DNA of 64,000 nucleotides from assembly GCA_011772865.1 (NCBI GenBank), contig WVYQ01000023.1:271097-335096 (forward strand). Reading direction: 5' to 3'. This document shows, in pieces, positions 57,992 through 64,000 of this stretch (position 1 is the first letter of the stretch; each line of letters opens with the position of its first letter). This DNA comes from Woeseiaceae bacterium. GTDB taxonomy: Bacteria; Pseudomonadota; Gammaproteobacteria; Steroidobacterales; Woeseiaceae. The position numbers and the translations under genes were made by a program. Under the pieces are notes generated by a model. It did no database searches and was not told the DNA's origin. It saw only the letters and a list, made by a program, of their open reading frames with translations.

Positions 57992-59329
57992 CTAGCGCAC
58001 GATATGCCAGTTGGTCTGCCGACCCGCAAGATAGTGCACGGTCTCACCATCGAAACAGGCGCTTTGCTCGAGTTTGATCTGCACCAGCTGGCCGTCCCAT
58101 TCGGGCAGTGGTGTTTTGATATTGCCCTCAATCGCGTAGCACGTGTTCGCGTGCAACGGCCAATCGCCTTGCACCGGCGTACCGTCCTGATCATCCCACA
58201 TGCCGATCGTCGGGCCAGGCGCATGCCCGAAGAAACCGATCGGGTGTGTATACACGCTACATTCGATCTTCTTCTTGGCGCACTCGGCACGCGTTGCTGC
58301 CGTAATCTCGTTGCCCGTGCGGCCAGTGACGAACTCGTCGGTCAACAGGTCCTGCCAGCGGTTGCCAACCTTGAGCGCGCCGATGATGCCTTTCGGAATT
58401 TCAGTTTCACCGAGTTTCGGCACATAGCCCATTTCTTGCGTGTCGGTACACAAGCGCAGGTAGCAGATACCCACGTCGGTGTGAATGACATCGCCGGCCT
58501 GGATGATGCCGCCCTCACCGCAGAACGCGGTGTCGCTGTCACAGGTCTGTCCAGCACGTTGCGCATTGACATAGGGCATAAACCAAACGGGCAGTTCGAG
58601 TTCCACGAAGCGTTGCCTCAGGTACCAGGCGACGTCATCGGTCGTTGTTACTCCGGGCGTTATTACGCGGCTGGAAAACGCCTCGGCGATGACGCTGCGT
58701 GCGATGCTCACCGTGTGCGCATACGTTTCCATTTCATTTTGTGTGCGCGTCTCTGCCCACCGTACGATGAGGTCTTCCGCTGGCACCAGACGATCTGCAT
58801 AGTCTGCAGGCAGCACCTCGAGCAAGCGTTGATGCAGCGCGTGGGTGAGTCCATCGGCGACCGGCCAGTCGCGAGACACGTTAATGCCGATTCGTGCCGG
58901 GTTGCGCGAGACGATGAGCTCGCCCAGCGCCTGCCATTGCGTATCGAGATCGCCGCCCTCCCAGGCTGACTCATACGGACCGCCGAGCGGATAGCGGTTG
59001 ACGGTCAGGCGATCGACACCGTCGTCGGTGCGATGAAATACAAGCATCGTTGTGCGGCGCGCTGCGAACGTTGGTTGCGGCACCACAGAGAAGTAGATGG
59101 GATCCTCTGCGTACTCGCGATTGAGCACGAGCCACATGTCGAGATTGGTTTCCTCCATTAGCGCTGGCAGTAGCGTGTCGAGACGCTCTTCGAGGTGTCG
59201 GTTCTCGGCAGGTGGGCGGTCTCTGAAATCCAGCACGGCGCGAGGGCCAGCAATTTCGCGCCCCTGATCCTGAGCCAGCATTACCTGGGTGGGTAACAGC
59301 AGGCAGGCGAGAACGGCGAGCTTACGCAT
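57992..59329 (-). CDS. Exported M24-family metallopeptidase (Xaa-Pro aminopeptidase-like)
   Basis: The 445-residue precursor has a signal peptide (LAVLACLLLPTQVMLA). The C-terminal half has the pita-bread fold ligands in order: Asp in VIHTDVGI, Asp in CTDTQE, His in FFGHAPGP, Glu in YAIEGN and Glu in KLEQSAC. That is the full five-ligand set for a dinuclear metal centre, so it should be an active peptidase of the Xaa-Pro type (MEROPS M24). It probably works with the S46 and other exported peptidases on external peptides. It is flanked by repeat copies A and B. Confidence 0.88.
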   Translation of the reverse strand: MRKLAVLACLLLPTQVMLAQDQGREIAGPRAVLDFRDRPPAENRHLEERLDTLLPALMEETNLDMWLVLNREYAEDPIYFSVVPQPTFAARRTTMLVFHRTDDGVDRLTVNRYPLGGPYESAWEGGDLDTQWQALGELIVSRNPARIGINVSRDWPVADGLTHALHQRLLEVLPADYADRLVPAEDLIVRWAETRTQNEMETYAHTVSIARSVIAEAFSSRVITPGVTTTDDVAWYLRQRFVELELPVWFMPYVNAQRAGQTCDSDTAFCGEGGIIQAGDVIHTDVGICYLRLCTDTQEMGYVPKLGETEIPKGIIGALKVGNRWQDLLTDEFVTGRTGNEITAATRAECAKKKIECSVYTHPIGFFGHAPGPTIGMWDDQDGTPVQGDWPLHANTCYAIEGNIKTPLPEWDGQLVQIKLEQSACFDGETVHYLAGRQTNWHIVR

Positions 59330-59453
59330 GAGGACGCTCCTGAATCTGTGGTGACACCCGACATACTGAAGGAATGTGCCGCGCCAGCCAAGACGCGGGT
59401 CAGGCGTTCAGGCCTCAATCGACAACCACAATTCGTTGAGATATCCCGCTAGC

Positions 59454-59524
59454 GCCCGCTTTGGGTCGTTACCGGACAGTTTAGCTCAAATGTGGCGAAC
59501 GGCTGCTATCGGCCAAAAGTCGCC
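59454..59524. repeat. 71-bp intergenic repeat, copy B
   Basis: Begins GCCCGCTTTGGGTCGTTACC and ends GGCCAAAAGTCGCC. The terminal arms have diverged (GCCCGC and GTCGCC). It ends one base before the stop codon of the gene at 59526. Confidence 0.85.
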
Positions 59525-59525
59525 A

Positions 59526-60035
59526 TTAGGGCCGTTCGCATCCGTCGAATGAAAAAGGCTCTTGTACATCAGAACCAGCTCCAGAGATGATTTGCCCTAC
59601 AAATTGCTGAAACTCATCGCTGTACCATTCTTTTCGTGACTGCCAATACTGCTGAAAACCGGGGTAGCGGAATATATCGCTCATTTGGCGTTCGTATCCC
59701 CGCCATATTCTTTCGTCAACCATTCCTTCAAGAGAATAGTAGTGCATTTGTTCGCCGGCTCTTAACAGGTGAAACCAAAGAACGAAGAATCGGTATCGCT
59801 CGATACCGTTTAGATTGTCGAGTGAATTGATACCTCTGACATAGATACAGGCTAATTCGGCATCCCGACCTACCGCGTCTACCGCGTCTTCGTAATTTGC
59901 TGACAGAGCCTGCGTCGCAGTAACCCGCTGCATCAATGTGTTCTGACGCAACTCCAATCCAACAAATATGAGACCAATAATGACCGCCATTCCACCGACG
60001 ATCTCTGCAAATAAAGCGTATTCCCTTAGCCTCAT
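59526..60035 (-). CDS. Small membrane protein of unknown function (DUF4760-like paralogue)
   Basis: The 169-residue protein starts MRLREYALFAEIVGGMAVIIGLIFVGLELRQNT, one N-terminal membrane span followed by a short basic stretch and a helical domain with many aromatic residues (WFHLLRAGEQMHYYSLEG, QQYWQSRKEWYSDEFQQF). The architecture parallels the protein at 57367 (AEIxGGxAVIxG in the span), so they may be diverged paralogues. It is placed between repeat copies B and C. I do not recognise a function. Confidence 0.65.
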   Translation of the reverse strand: MRLREYALFAEIVGGMAVIIGLIFVGLELRQNTLMQRVTATQALSANYEDAVDAVGRDAELACIYVRGINSLDNLNGIERYRFFVLWFHLLRAGEQMHYYSLEGMVDERIWRGYERQMSDIFRYPGFQQYWQSRKEWYSDEFQQFVGQIISGAGSDVQEPFSFDGCERP

Positions 60036-60093
60036 TCAGTCACCAGAGTTTTTTTCGTTCCGTAAAGAGCCGATTTGGGCCAAATGCATGACC

Positions 60094-60164
60094 GTCCGCC
60101 TTGGGTCAATACCGGTCAGTTTAGCTCAAATGAGGCGAACGGCTGGAATCGGCCAGAAGCGGAC
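60094..60164. repeat. 71-bp intergenic repeat, copy C
   Basis: Begins GTCCGCCTTGGGTCAATACC and ends GGCCAGAAGCGGAC. The outer stem GTCCGC/GCGGAC is perfect, and an inner CTCA/TGAG hairpin is present. It is the closest copy to B in the interior (TTTAGCTCAAATG, GGCGAACGGCTG shared). Confidence 0.9.
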
Positions 60165-60230
60165 GCCGCACCGGACACTGCCGGTTCCTTCATCGTGCGG
60201 TCTTCCTGAGATCGCAATCGACTTAAATCG

Positions 60231-60911
60231 CTAATCTCGAAATGTAGCGCTGCCGAAGTCTGGACAAGCTTCGACCGTTTCTGGGTTCTGAATGTCCTTT
60301 CGACTGTCAGCCAGCCAACACTCATTGAAAATCGAGCAGTAGCAGAAAGCAATGAAGCTGTCGGGACTGGCAACACTTGCCCGAAATTGGCGTGCGAGAT
60401 CCGGATCAGTGGTACTAAACGAGACTACCTCTTCATCAGGACTCAAAACGCGATCACTAACAAAATTCCGACTTACGTGATCGGTGAGCTGTCCTCCGAG
60501 TATTGTGACAGCGTGCTCCCAATCCCGGATCGACTCACCGTCAATGACCAATCGCATTGTGCGCATTCTCGCAGGGCCAACGCCCGTATTTGTGAAGTAC
60601 ATCGTGAACTCGGCTGATTCGCCCGAATCTGAATCTTCCGTCGAAAACTGCACGAACGGCCATACCGCAGCAGCTGTCTGTTGTCGCACGGCCGCGGATT
60701 CCGTCAACGCAGCGTAAAGAGCCACAATCGCAATGAACACACCTGCGACGGACAACACTGTCTGCCAAAACGTCAAACGCAAGAACATACGTTCGGTTCG
60801 GGCAAACACTTGTTCAGAATGCGCATCCAGAGGTGGCTCTTCTTTTATTTCAGTAGTCTCTTCAGACAAGTCATTGCTCCCTCTAGAAAAAACAGTTTGC
60901 CACTTCGCCAT
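60231..60911 (-). CDS. Membrane protein of unknown function (226 aa)
   Basis: The product has a charged N-terminal cytoplasmic segment (SEETTEIKEEPPLDAHSEQV), a membrane span at about 47-68 (TVLSVAGVFIAIVALYAAL), then a probably periplasmic beta-rich domain with VWPFVQFSTED and FTMYFTNTGVGPARMRTMRLVIDG. The C-terminal part has four cysteines (CYCSIFNECW and EACPDFG). I do not recognise the family. It is on the same strand as the two DUF4760-like genes. Confidence 0.65.
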   Translation of the reverse strand: MAKWQTVFSRGSNDLSEETTEIKEEPPLDAHSEQVFARTERMFLRLTFWQTVLSVAGVFIAIVALYAALTESAAVRQQTAAAVWPFVQFSTEDSDSGESAEFTMYFTNTGVGPARMRTMRLVIDGESIRDWEHAVTILGGQLTDHVSRNFVSDRVLSPDEEVVSFSTTDPDLARQFRASVASPDSFIAFCYCSIFNECWLADSRKDIQNPETVEACPDFGSATFRD

Positions 60912-61146
60912 GAAATATACGGCTTACCGCTATGATTATAGCTACCTGTTTGAGTGGCCGCTTTTGAGCAGTTACCAGACGCTGGCAATGTAGTTCTTAC
61001 AGAGATTTGTACCGGATCTCAATTATCTGAGAGCGAATGTCTGCTCTTTCCGAATCCGGTCATCTCGGATGTACAATTGAAGCTCTGACAGGGCGCTCGC
61101 GCTGACCGGCAAGGTACAGCAATCGAACAACGAAGGAGAATTTAGC

Positions 61147-62682
61147 ATGCGATCTGATAACAACGCTGTGCCGAAGGGAGAGAAGGACACAATTTCACGG
61201 CGTAACGTACTCGAAGCGTTGGGGACAGGGATCATTGCTGCCGGCGTCATCGGATGTACGAGCAGGGAGGACGCTACCTTGGCCTATGATGACGAACTCA
61301 CGCCGGAACTTTACCACTCCTCCGTCAGAGCCCTGGCCTCCGCAATTCGAACCAGGGAAGTCTCTTCAGTGGAAGTGGTCCAGGCTTTCCTTGATCGAAT
61401 CGAGACGGTCAATGCGAAGATCAATGCCGTTGTTGCTTTGACAGGTGATGAGGCGCTGGATGCTGCCAAGAATGCCGACGCGCAACTGTCACGGGGTGAG
61501 ATAACGGGCCCTCTCCACGGAGTCCCGATGACGATCAAGGACTCCATCGATACGGCGGGGATAGTTACCACTTACGGAACCAAAGGCAGAAGCACATTCG
61601 TGCCACCTAAGGATGCAACGGTTGTGGCACGGCTGAAGTCTGCCGGTGCCATCTTGATGGGCAAAACGAATACGCCGGAGTTCACGCTCTCTTTCGAGAC
61701 CAGCAACAATATTTTCGGCGCCACGAACAATCCGTATGACTTGACCCGCACACCGGGCGGAAGTAGCGGTGGTGCATCGGCTATACTGGCGGCGGGTGGT
61801 TCACCATTTGATATTGGCAGCGACTACGGTGGAAGCATTCGCCTTCCCTCTCACTGCACTGGAATTGCTGGCATCAAGCCTACGTCAGGACGCGTTCCGC
61901 GAACCGGCCACGGGTTTCCTTTCGGCGGGTTGTTAGACGCATTTCAGCAACTCGGTCCCATGGCGCGTCACGTGACAGACCTATCCCTGTTACTGCCGAT
62001 CATATCCGGCCCTGACTGGGTCGATCCTTACATCGTGCCCATGTCGCTTCCGGATCCTGCCAATGTGAAGCTACAGGACCTCCGCGTCTCGTTTCACACG
62101 AACAACGGAATTCAGACGCCAACCCCGGAAATCTCCCAGGTTGTGACCGCCGCAGCTTCTGTCTTGGCAGATGCCGGGGCTCGCATTGATGAAGCGCGGC
62201 CAACTGGAATAGAGTCGTCCTACGAGATCATGATGGATGCCTGGAATCGCTGTGATCCCCCGCTGGACAAGGCGCTTCTCAAAGCAGCTGGCACAAGCCA
62301 GGAAGAGACTACACTGCAATGGCTTTTCGAAGCACCTGCCGCAACGGACGAGGAAATCGTCAATGCGGTAACGCGCATGGATCTCTGCAGGAGTCAGATG
62401 CTCTCGTTCATGGAAAATTACGATGTCATTCTATGCCCGGTCAATGCCTTTCCCGCAATGAAACACGGTAGCGAAGGTGCTCAGAACCTAAAACCTTTCA
62501 GTTACACGATGACTTATAACCTGACCGGCTGGCCCGGCGCGGTTGTAAGAGGCGGCACGTCGCCGGAAGGCCTGCCTATCGGCGTCCAGATCGTTGGTCG
62601 TCCTTGGAGAGAAGACACCGTGTTGGCGGTTGCGAGCCTTCTTGAGAGTGAGCTCGGAGGTTTTCAGGCTCCCGAGATATAG
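61147..62682 (+). CDS. Amidase-signature family enzyme, Tat-exported lipoprotein-like
   Basis: The 511-residue protein begins with a twin-arginine signal (ISRRNVLEALGTGIIAAGVIGC) whose last residue is a lipobox-like cysteine. The amidase-signature catalytic triad is visible: Lys in MTIKDSID, the cis-Ser in PGGSSGGASA and the nucleophile Ser in DYGGSIRLPS. It hydrolyses a carboxamide; the substrate is unknown. Family members close to GatA occur, but the Tat signal points to a periplasmic catabolic amidase. The start is preceded by GAAGGAGAA. Codon use appears less biased than in the core genes. Confidence 0.85.
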   Translation: MRSDNNAVPKGEKDTISRRNVLEALGTGIIAAGVIGCTSREDATLAYDDELTPELYHSSVRALASAIRTREVSSVEVVQAFLDRIETVNAKINAVVALTGDEALDAAKNADAQLSRGEITGPLHGVPMTIKDSIDTAGIVTTYGTKGRSTFVPPKDATVVARLKSAGAILMGKTNTPEFTLSFETSNNIFGATNNPYDLTRTPGGSSGGASAILAAGGSPFDIGSDYGGSIRLPSHCTGIAGIKPTSGRVPRTGHGFPFGGLLDAFQQLGPMARHVTDLSLLLPIISGPDWVDPYIVPMSLPDPANVKLQDLRVSFHTNNGIQTPTPEISQVVTAAASVLADAGARIDEARPTGIESSYEIMMDAWNRCDPPLDKALLKAAGTSQEETTLQWLFEAPAATDEEIVNAVTRMDLCRSQMLSFMENYDVILCPVNAFPAMKHGSEGAQNLKPFSYTMTYNLTGWPGAVVRGGTSPEGLPIGVQIVGRPWREDTVLAVASLLESELGGFQAPEI

Positions 62683-62688
62683 TCTGAT

Positions 62689-62759
62689 GTCCGCTTTGGT
62701 TCAATACCGGTCATTCTAGCCTAAACCAGGCGAGTGGCCGGAAACCGCCAGGAGCGGAC
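62689..62759. repeat. 71-bp intergenic repeat, copy D
   Basis: Begins GTCCGCTTTGGTTCAATACC and ends GCCAGGAGCGGAC, 7 bp after the amidase stop codon. An inner CCGGTCA/TGGCCGG stem pairs over 7 bp and a GCCT/AGGC hairpin sits inside. Confidence 0.9.
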
Positions 62760-62785
62760 ATTTGCTCAAAGAAATAAAGTCTCGT

Positions 62786-63004
62786 TCAACTGGCACAATT
62801 CATGATCGCGCCCATGGAACACAAACCCGTCAATGTGACGTAGGCGCCGGCCAGGAGAAAGCAACCGGAAATTACGAAGGCCCAGATCGCAAGCCCGCGT
62901 CCAAAGGTCCTCACCGAACCAGCCGCCTTGGTCGATGAAAACAGTACGAAGTATCCGATGACCAGCCAGATTGTGGCCGGAAGGAAGCTGAAGAAGAAAC
63001 ACAT
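62786..63004 (-). CDS. Small two-span membrane protein of unknown function (72 aa)
   Basis: A 72-residue protein with two hydrophobic spans (FFFSFLPATIWLVIGYFVLF and AIWAFVISGCFLLAGAYVTLTGL). I do not recognise a family. It follows the 168-residue gene by 16 nt on the same strand, so co-transcription is likely. Confidence 0.5.
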   Translation of the reverse strand: MCFFFSFLPATIWLVIGYFVLFSSTKAAGSVRTFGRGLAIWAFVISGCFLLAGAYVTLTGLCSMGAIMNCAS

Positions 63005-63020
63005 CTCGCTACACTCCTAC

Positions 63021-63527
63021 CTAAGGTGCCTGAATTGTGCGCTCGTTCGCCTCGACCCGGGCAAGGTTGCCAAGCCTTATGGTGAACGGCAGTTCGAATT
63101 TGAGGCTTGCATTAGTGATGCCGACTAACTGCATCGCCAATATGACATCGCAATTGGTGTCCTTCAGTGCTTCCTCGACGGTATACCGGGCAGATTCGCA
63201 GCCCATGACCAGCACCGCGTCATATTGCTGAGCCCGCTTCAACAATCGGTTACGTTGGCCGCTTGTCCATAGGCAGGTTGTGGGACATGGCATGTAACTT
63301 GTGAAGCGTCCGGCTCTAATACCGTATTGCTCGAGAGTCTCACTGAACTCGTCGAGAAAATCTTCGAAGGCGGGGGTCTTGATCCCGTGCTTAAAGAATT
63401 CAATGAACGGCGAGTCGTTATCACTCGCGAGACTGGCCGGCGGGCACACCGGACATGAGACGATCAGAACCGACTTGTAGCCTTGCAGCTCGTCAAGAAG
63501 ATCCAATGGCTCAAGATGAAGAGGCAT
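63021..63527 (-). CDS. Cysteine-motif protein of unknown function (168 aa)
   Basis: The protein has VLIVSCPVCPPAS at about residues 20-32, MPCPTTCLWTSGQ at about 80-92 and VLVMGCESARYTVEEAL at about 105-121: five cysteines in a CxxC, CxxxC and lone-Cys pattern that could bind zinc or an iron-sulphur cluster. The general look recalls the small MetV/methylene-tetrahydrofolate-reductase C-terminal-type or corrinoid-associated proteins, but I cannot confirm it. No signal peptide is visible. Confidence 0.6.
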   Translation of the reverse strand: MPLHLEPLDLLDELQGYKSVLIVSCPVCPPASLASDNDSPFIEFFKHGIKTPAFEDFLDEFSETLEQYGIRAGRFTSYMPCPTTCLWTSGQRNRLLKRAQQYDAVLVMGCESARYTVEEALKDTNCDVILAMQLVGITNASLKFELPFTIRLGNLARVEANERTIQAP

Positions 63528-63745
63528 AACGAAGCTCCTTCGCGGCTATGAGGTACAAGGGAGATAATCGCCGCCCCGATCACTCGCCTCGGTAGCCCGG
63601 CGATCTTTGGGTCCTTCGTGGCGATAGAACGTCGCGGAGGAAGCGAGGACCCGTGGCTTTGCGTCCCTGACTTTGGTCAGGTTTGCCTTTGTCAATGGGA
63701 CCAAGTTAACAGGCCGGCCTATCCCGTCAATTCTGGGATGTACCT

Positions 63746-63817
63746 AGCGCTATGGATCAGTAGCGGTCATTCTAGCCCAAATCAGCCAAATGGCTGGTTT
63801 GGGGCCTGAATCGGACG
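63746..63817. repeat. 72-bp intergenic repeat, copy E (diverged)
   Basis: The interior CGGTCATTCTAGCC aligns with copies A and D, and the right end AATCGGAC resembles the family terminus. The left arm has decayed (TAGCGCTATGGATC in place of GTCCGCTTTGGTTC). Confidence 0.72.
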
Positions 63818-63874
63818 CTCGCGAAGCAACTCTTGCAAAGATTTGGATTCAGTCTCAGTCGCCCCAGAATGAAT

Positions 63875-63897
63875 GTCTGCTCTCACCAGGAGCGGAC
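63875..63897. repeat. Short (23-bp) GTCTGC/GCGGAC hairpin repeat
   Basis: GTCTGC and GCGGAC bracket an 11-nt spacer, the same 23-bp length as the copy after the tRNA at 54838. Confidence 0.65.
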
Positions 63898-64000
63898 GCT
63901 CAGGACACCAGAATATCGCCGAAATCAGGGGCTGCTAACGGCCAATAGAGGTCAAAAAATTACTTGCAGATGATTAGTCTTCTTTGGCGGCTAGTGTAGA

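Larger units (their letters stand above)
63528..64000. other. Gene-poor right end with two repeat copies
   Basis: No convincing gene is visible in this 473-bp stretch. A short frame at 63618-63809 runs through repeat copy E and is not accepted. The region holds repeat copies E and G and otherwise unremarkable sequence. Confidence 0.6.

Noticed and set aside
63618..63809. 63-residue frame at the right end
   Set aside because: It crosses repeat copy E and has no ribosome-binding site or recognisable sequence.
54827..64000. Genomic island integrated at the tRNA
   Set aside because: Accessory-looking genes follow the tRNA, but no integrase and no second copy of the tRNA 3' end were found inside the window.

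Overview
The window is about 64 kb of a GC-rich, compact bacterial chromosome. Gene content and order point to a gammaproteobacterium: the rpsU-yqeY-dnaG-rpoD macromolecular-synthesis cluster divergent from tsaD, a pcm-tolC pair, waaA, uppP, mpl, cca and a tkt-gap-pgk-pyk glycolytic cluster. A PPi-dependent phosphofructokinase, a membrane H+-pyrophosphatase, a split B12-dependent ribonucleotide reductase and an S46 dipeptidyl-peptidase suggest a marine or sediment lineage such as the Woeseiaceae. That placement is inference; no rRNA is present.

Layout. 0-11 kb (minus strand): tkt, gap, pgk, then pyk, a penicillin-acylase-type Ntn hydrolase, a MoxR ATPase and a CoxE-like VWA protein running off the left edge. 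A plus-strand PhoX-like gene interrupts the cluster between pgk and pyk. 11-19 kb: metK-ahcY (S-adenosylmethionine cycle), a CpdA-type phosphodiesterase, hemL, a LON-domain protein, mpl with a small membrane protein, and rnd. 19-24 kb: adk, PPi-PFK and hppA, a nucleotide/pyrophosphate energy block. 24-33 kb: a PAS-GGDEF-EAL protein, pcm, tolC, waaA and nrdJa/nrdJb behind a promoter overlapped by NrdR-like boxes. 33-41 kb: small heat-shock protein with a sigma-32 promoter, Deg protease, lytic transglycosylase, lipoprotein aminopeptidase, cca, an outer-membrane barrel and uppP. 41-46 kb: MidA-type methyltransferase, folM, S41 protease lipoprotein, folK, folB, tsaD. 46-51 kb: rpsU, yqeY, dnaG, rpoD. 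51-54 kb: a pseudopilin overlapping a HAMP-GAF-GGDEF-EAL gene.

The outstanding feature is at 54.5 kb: a CAU-anticodon tRNA gene (probably tRNA-Ile2) split directly after the anticodon by a 233-nt group I intron with the conserved core of the Azoarcus tRNA-Ile intron.

From 55 kb to the right end the window looks accessory: secreted or exported peptidases (S46, M24), an amidase, several small membrane proteins of unknown function, and a dispersed intergenic repeat. The repeat has a 71-72-bp form (five copies) and a 23-bp form (two copies), sharing GTCCGC...GCGGAC ends and foldable with compensating base changes. No copies were noticed in the first 54 kb. No insertion sequence, prophage, CRISPR array or rRNA was seen.
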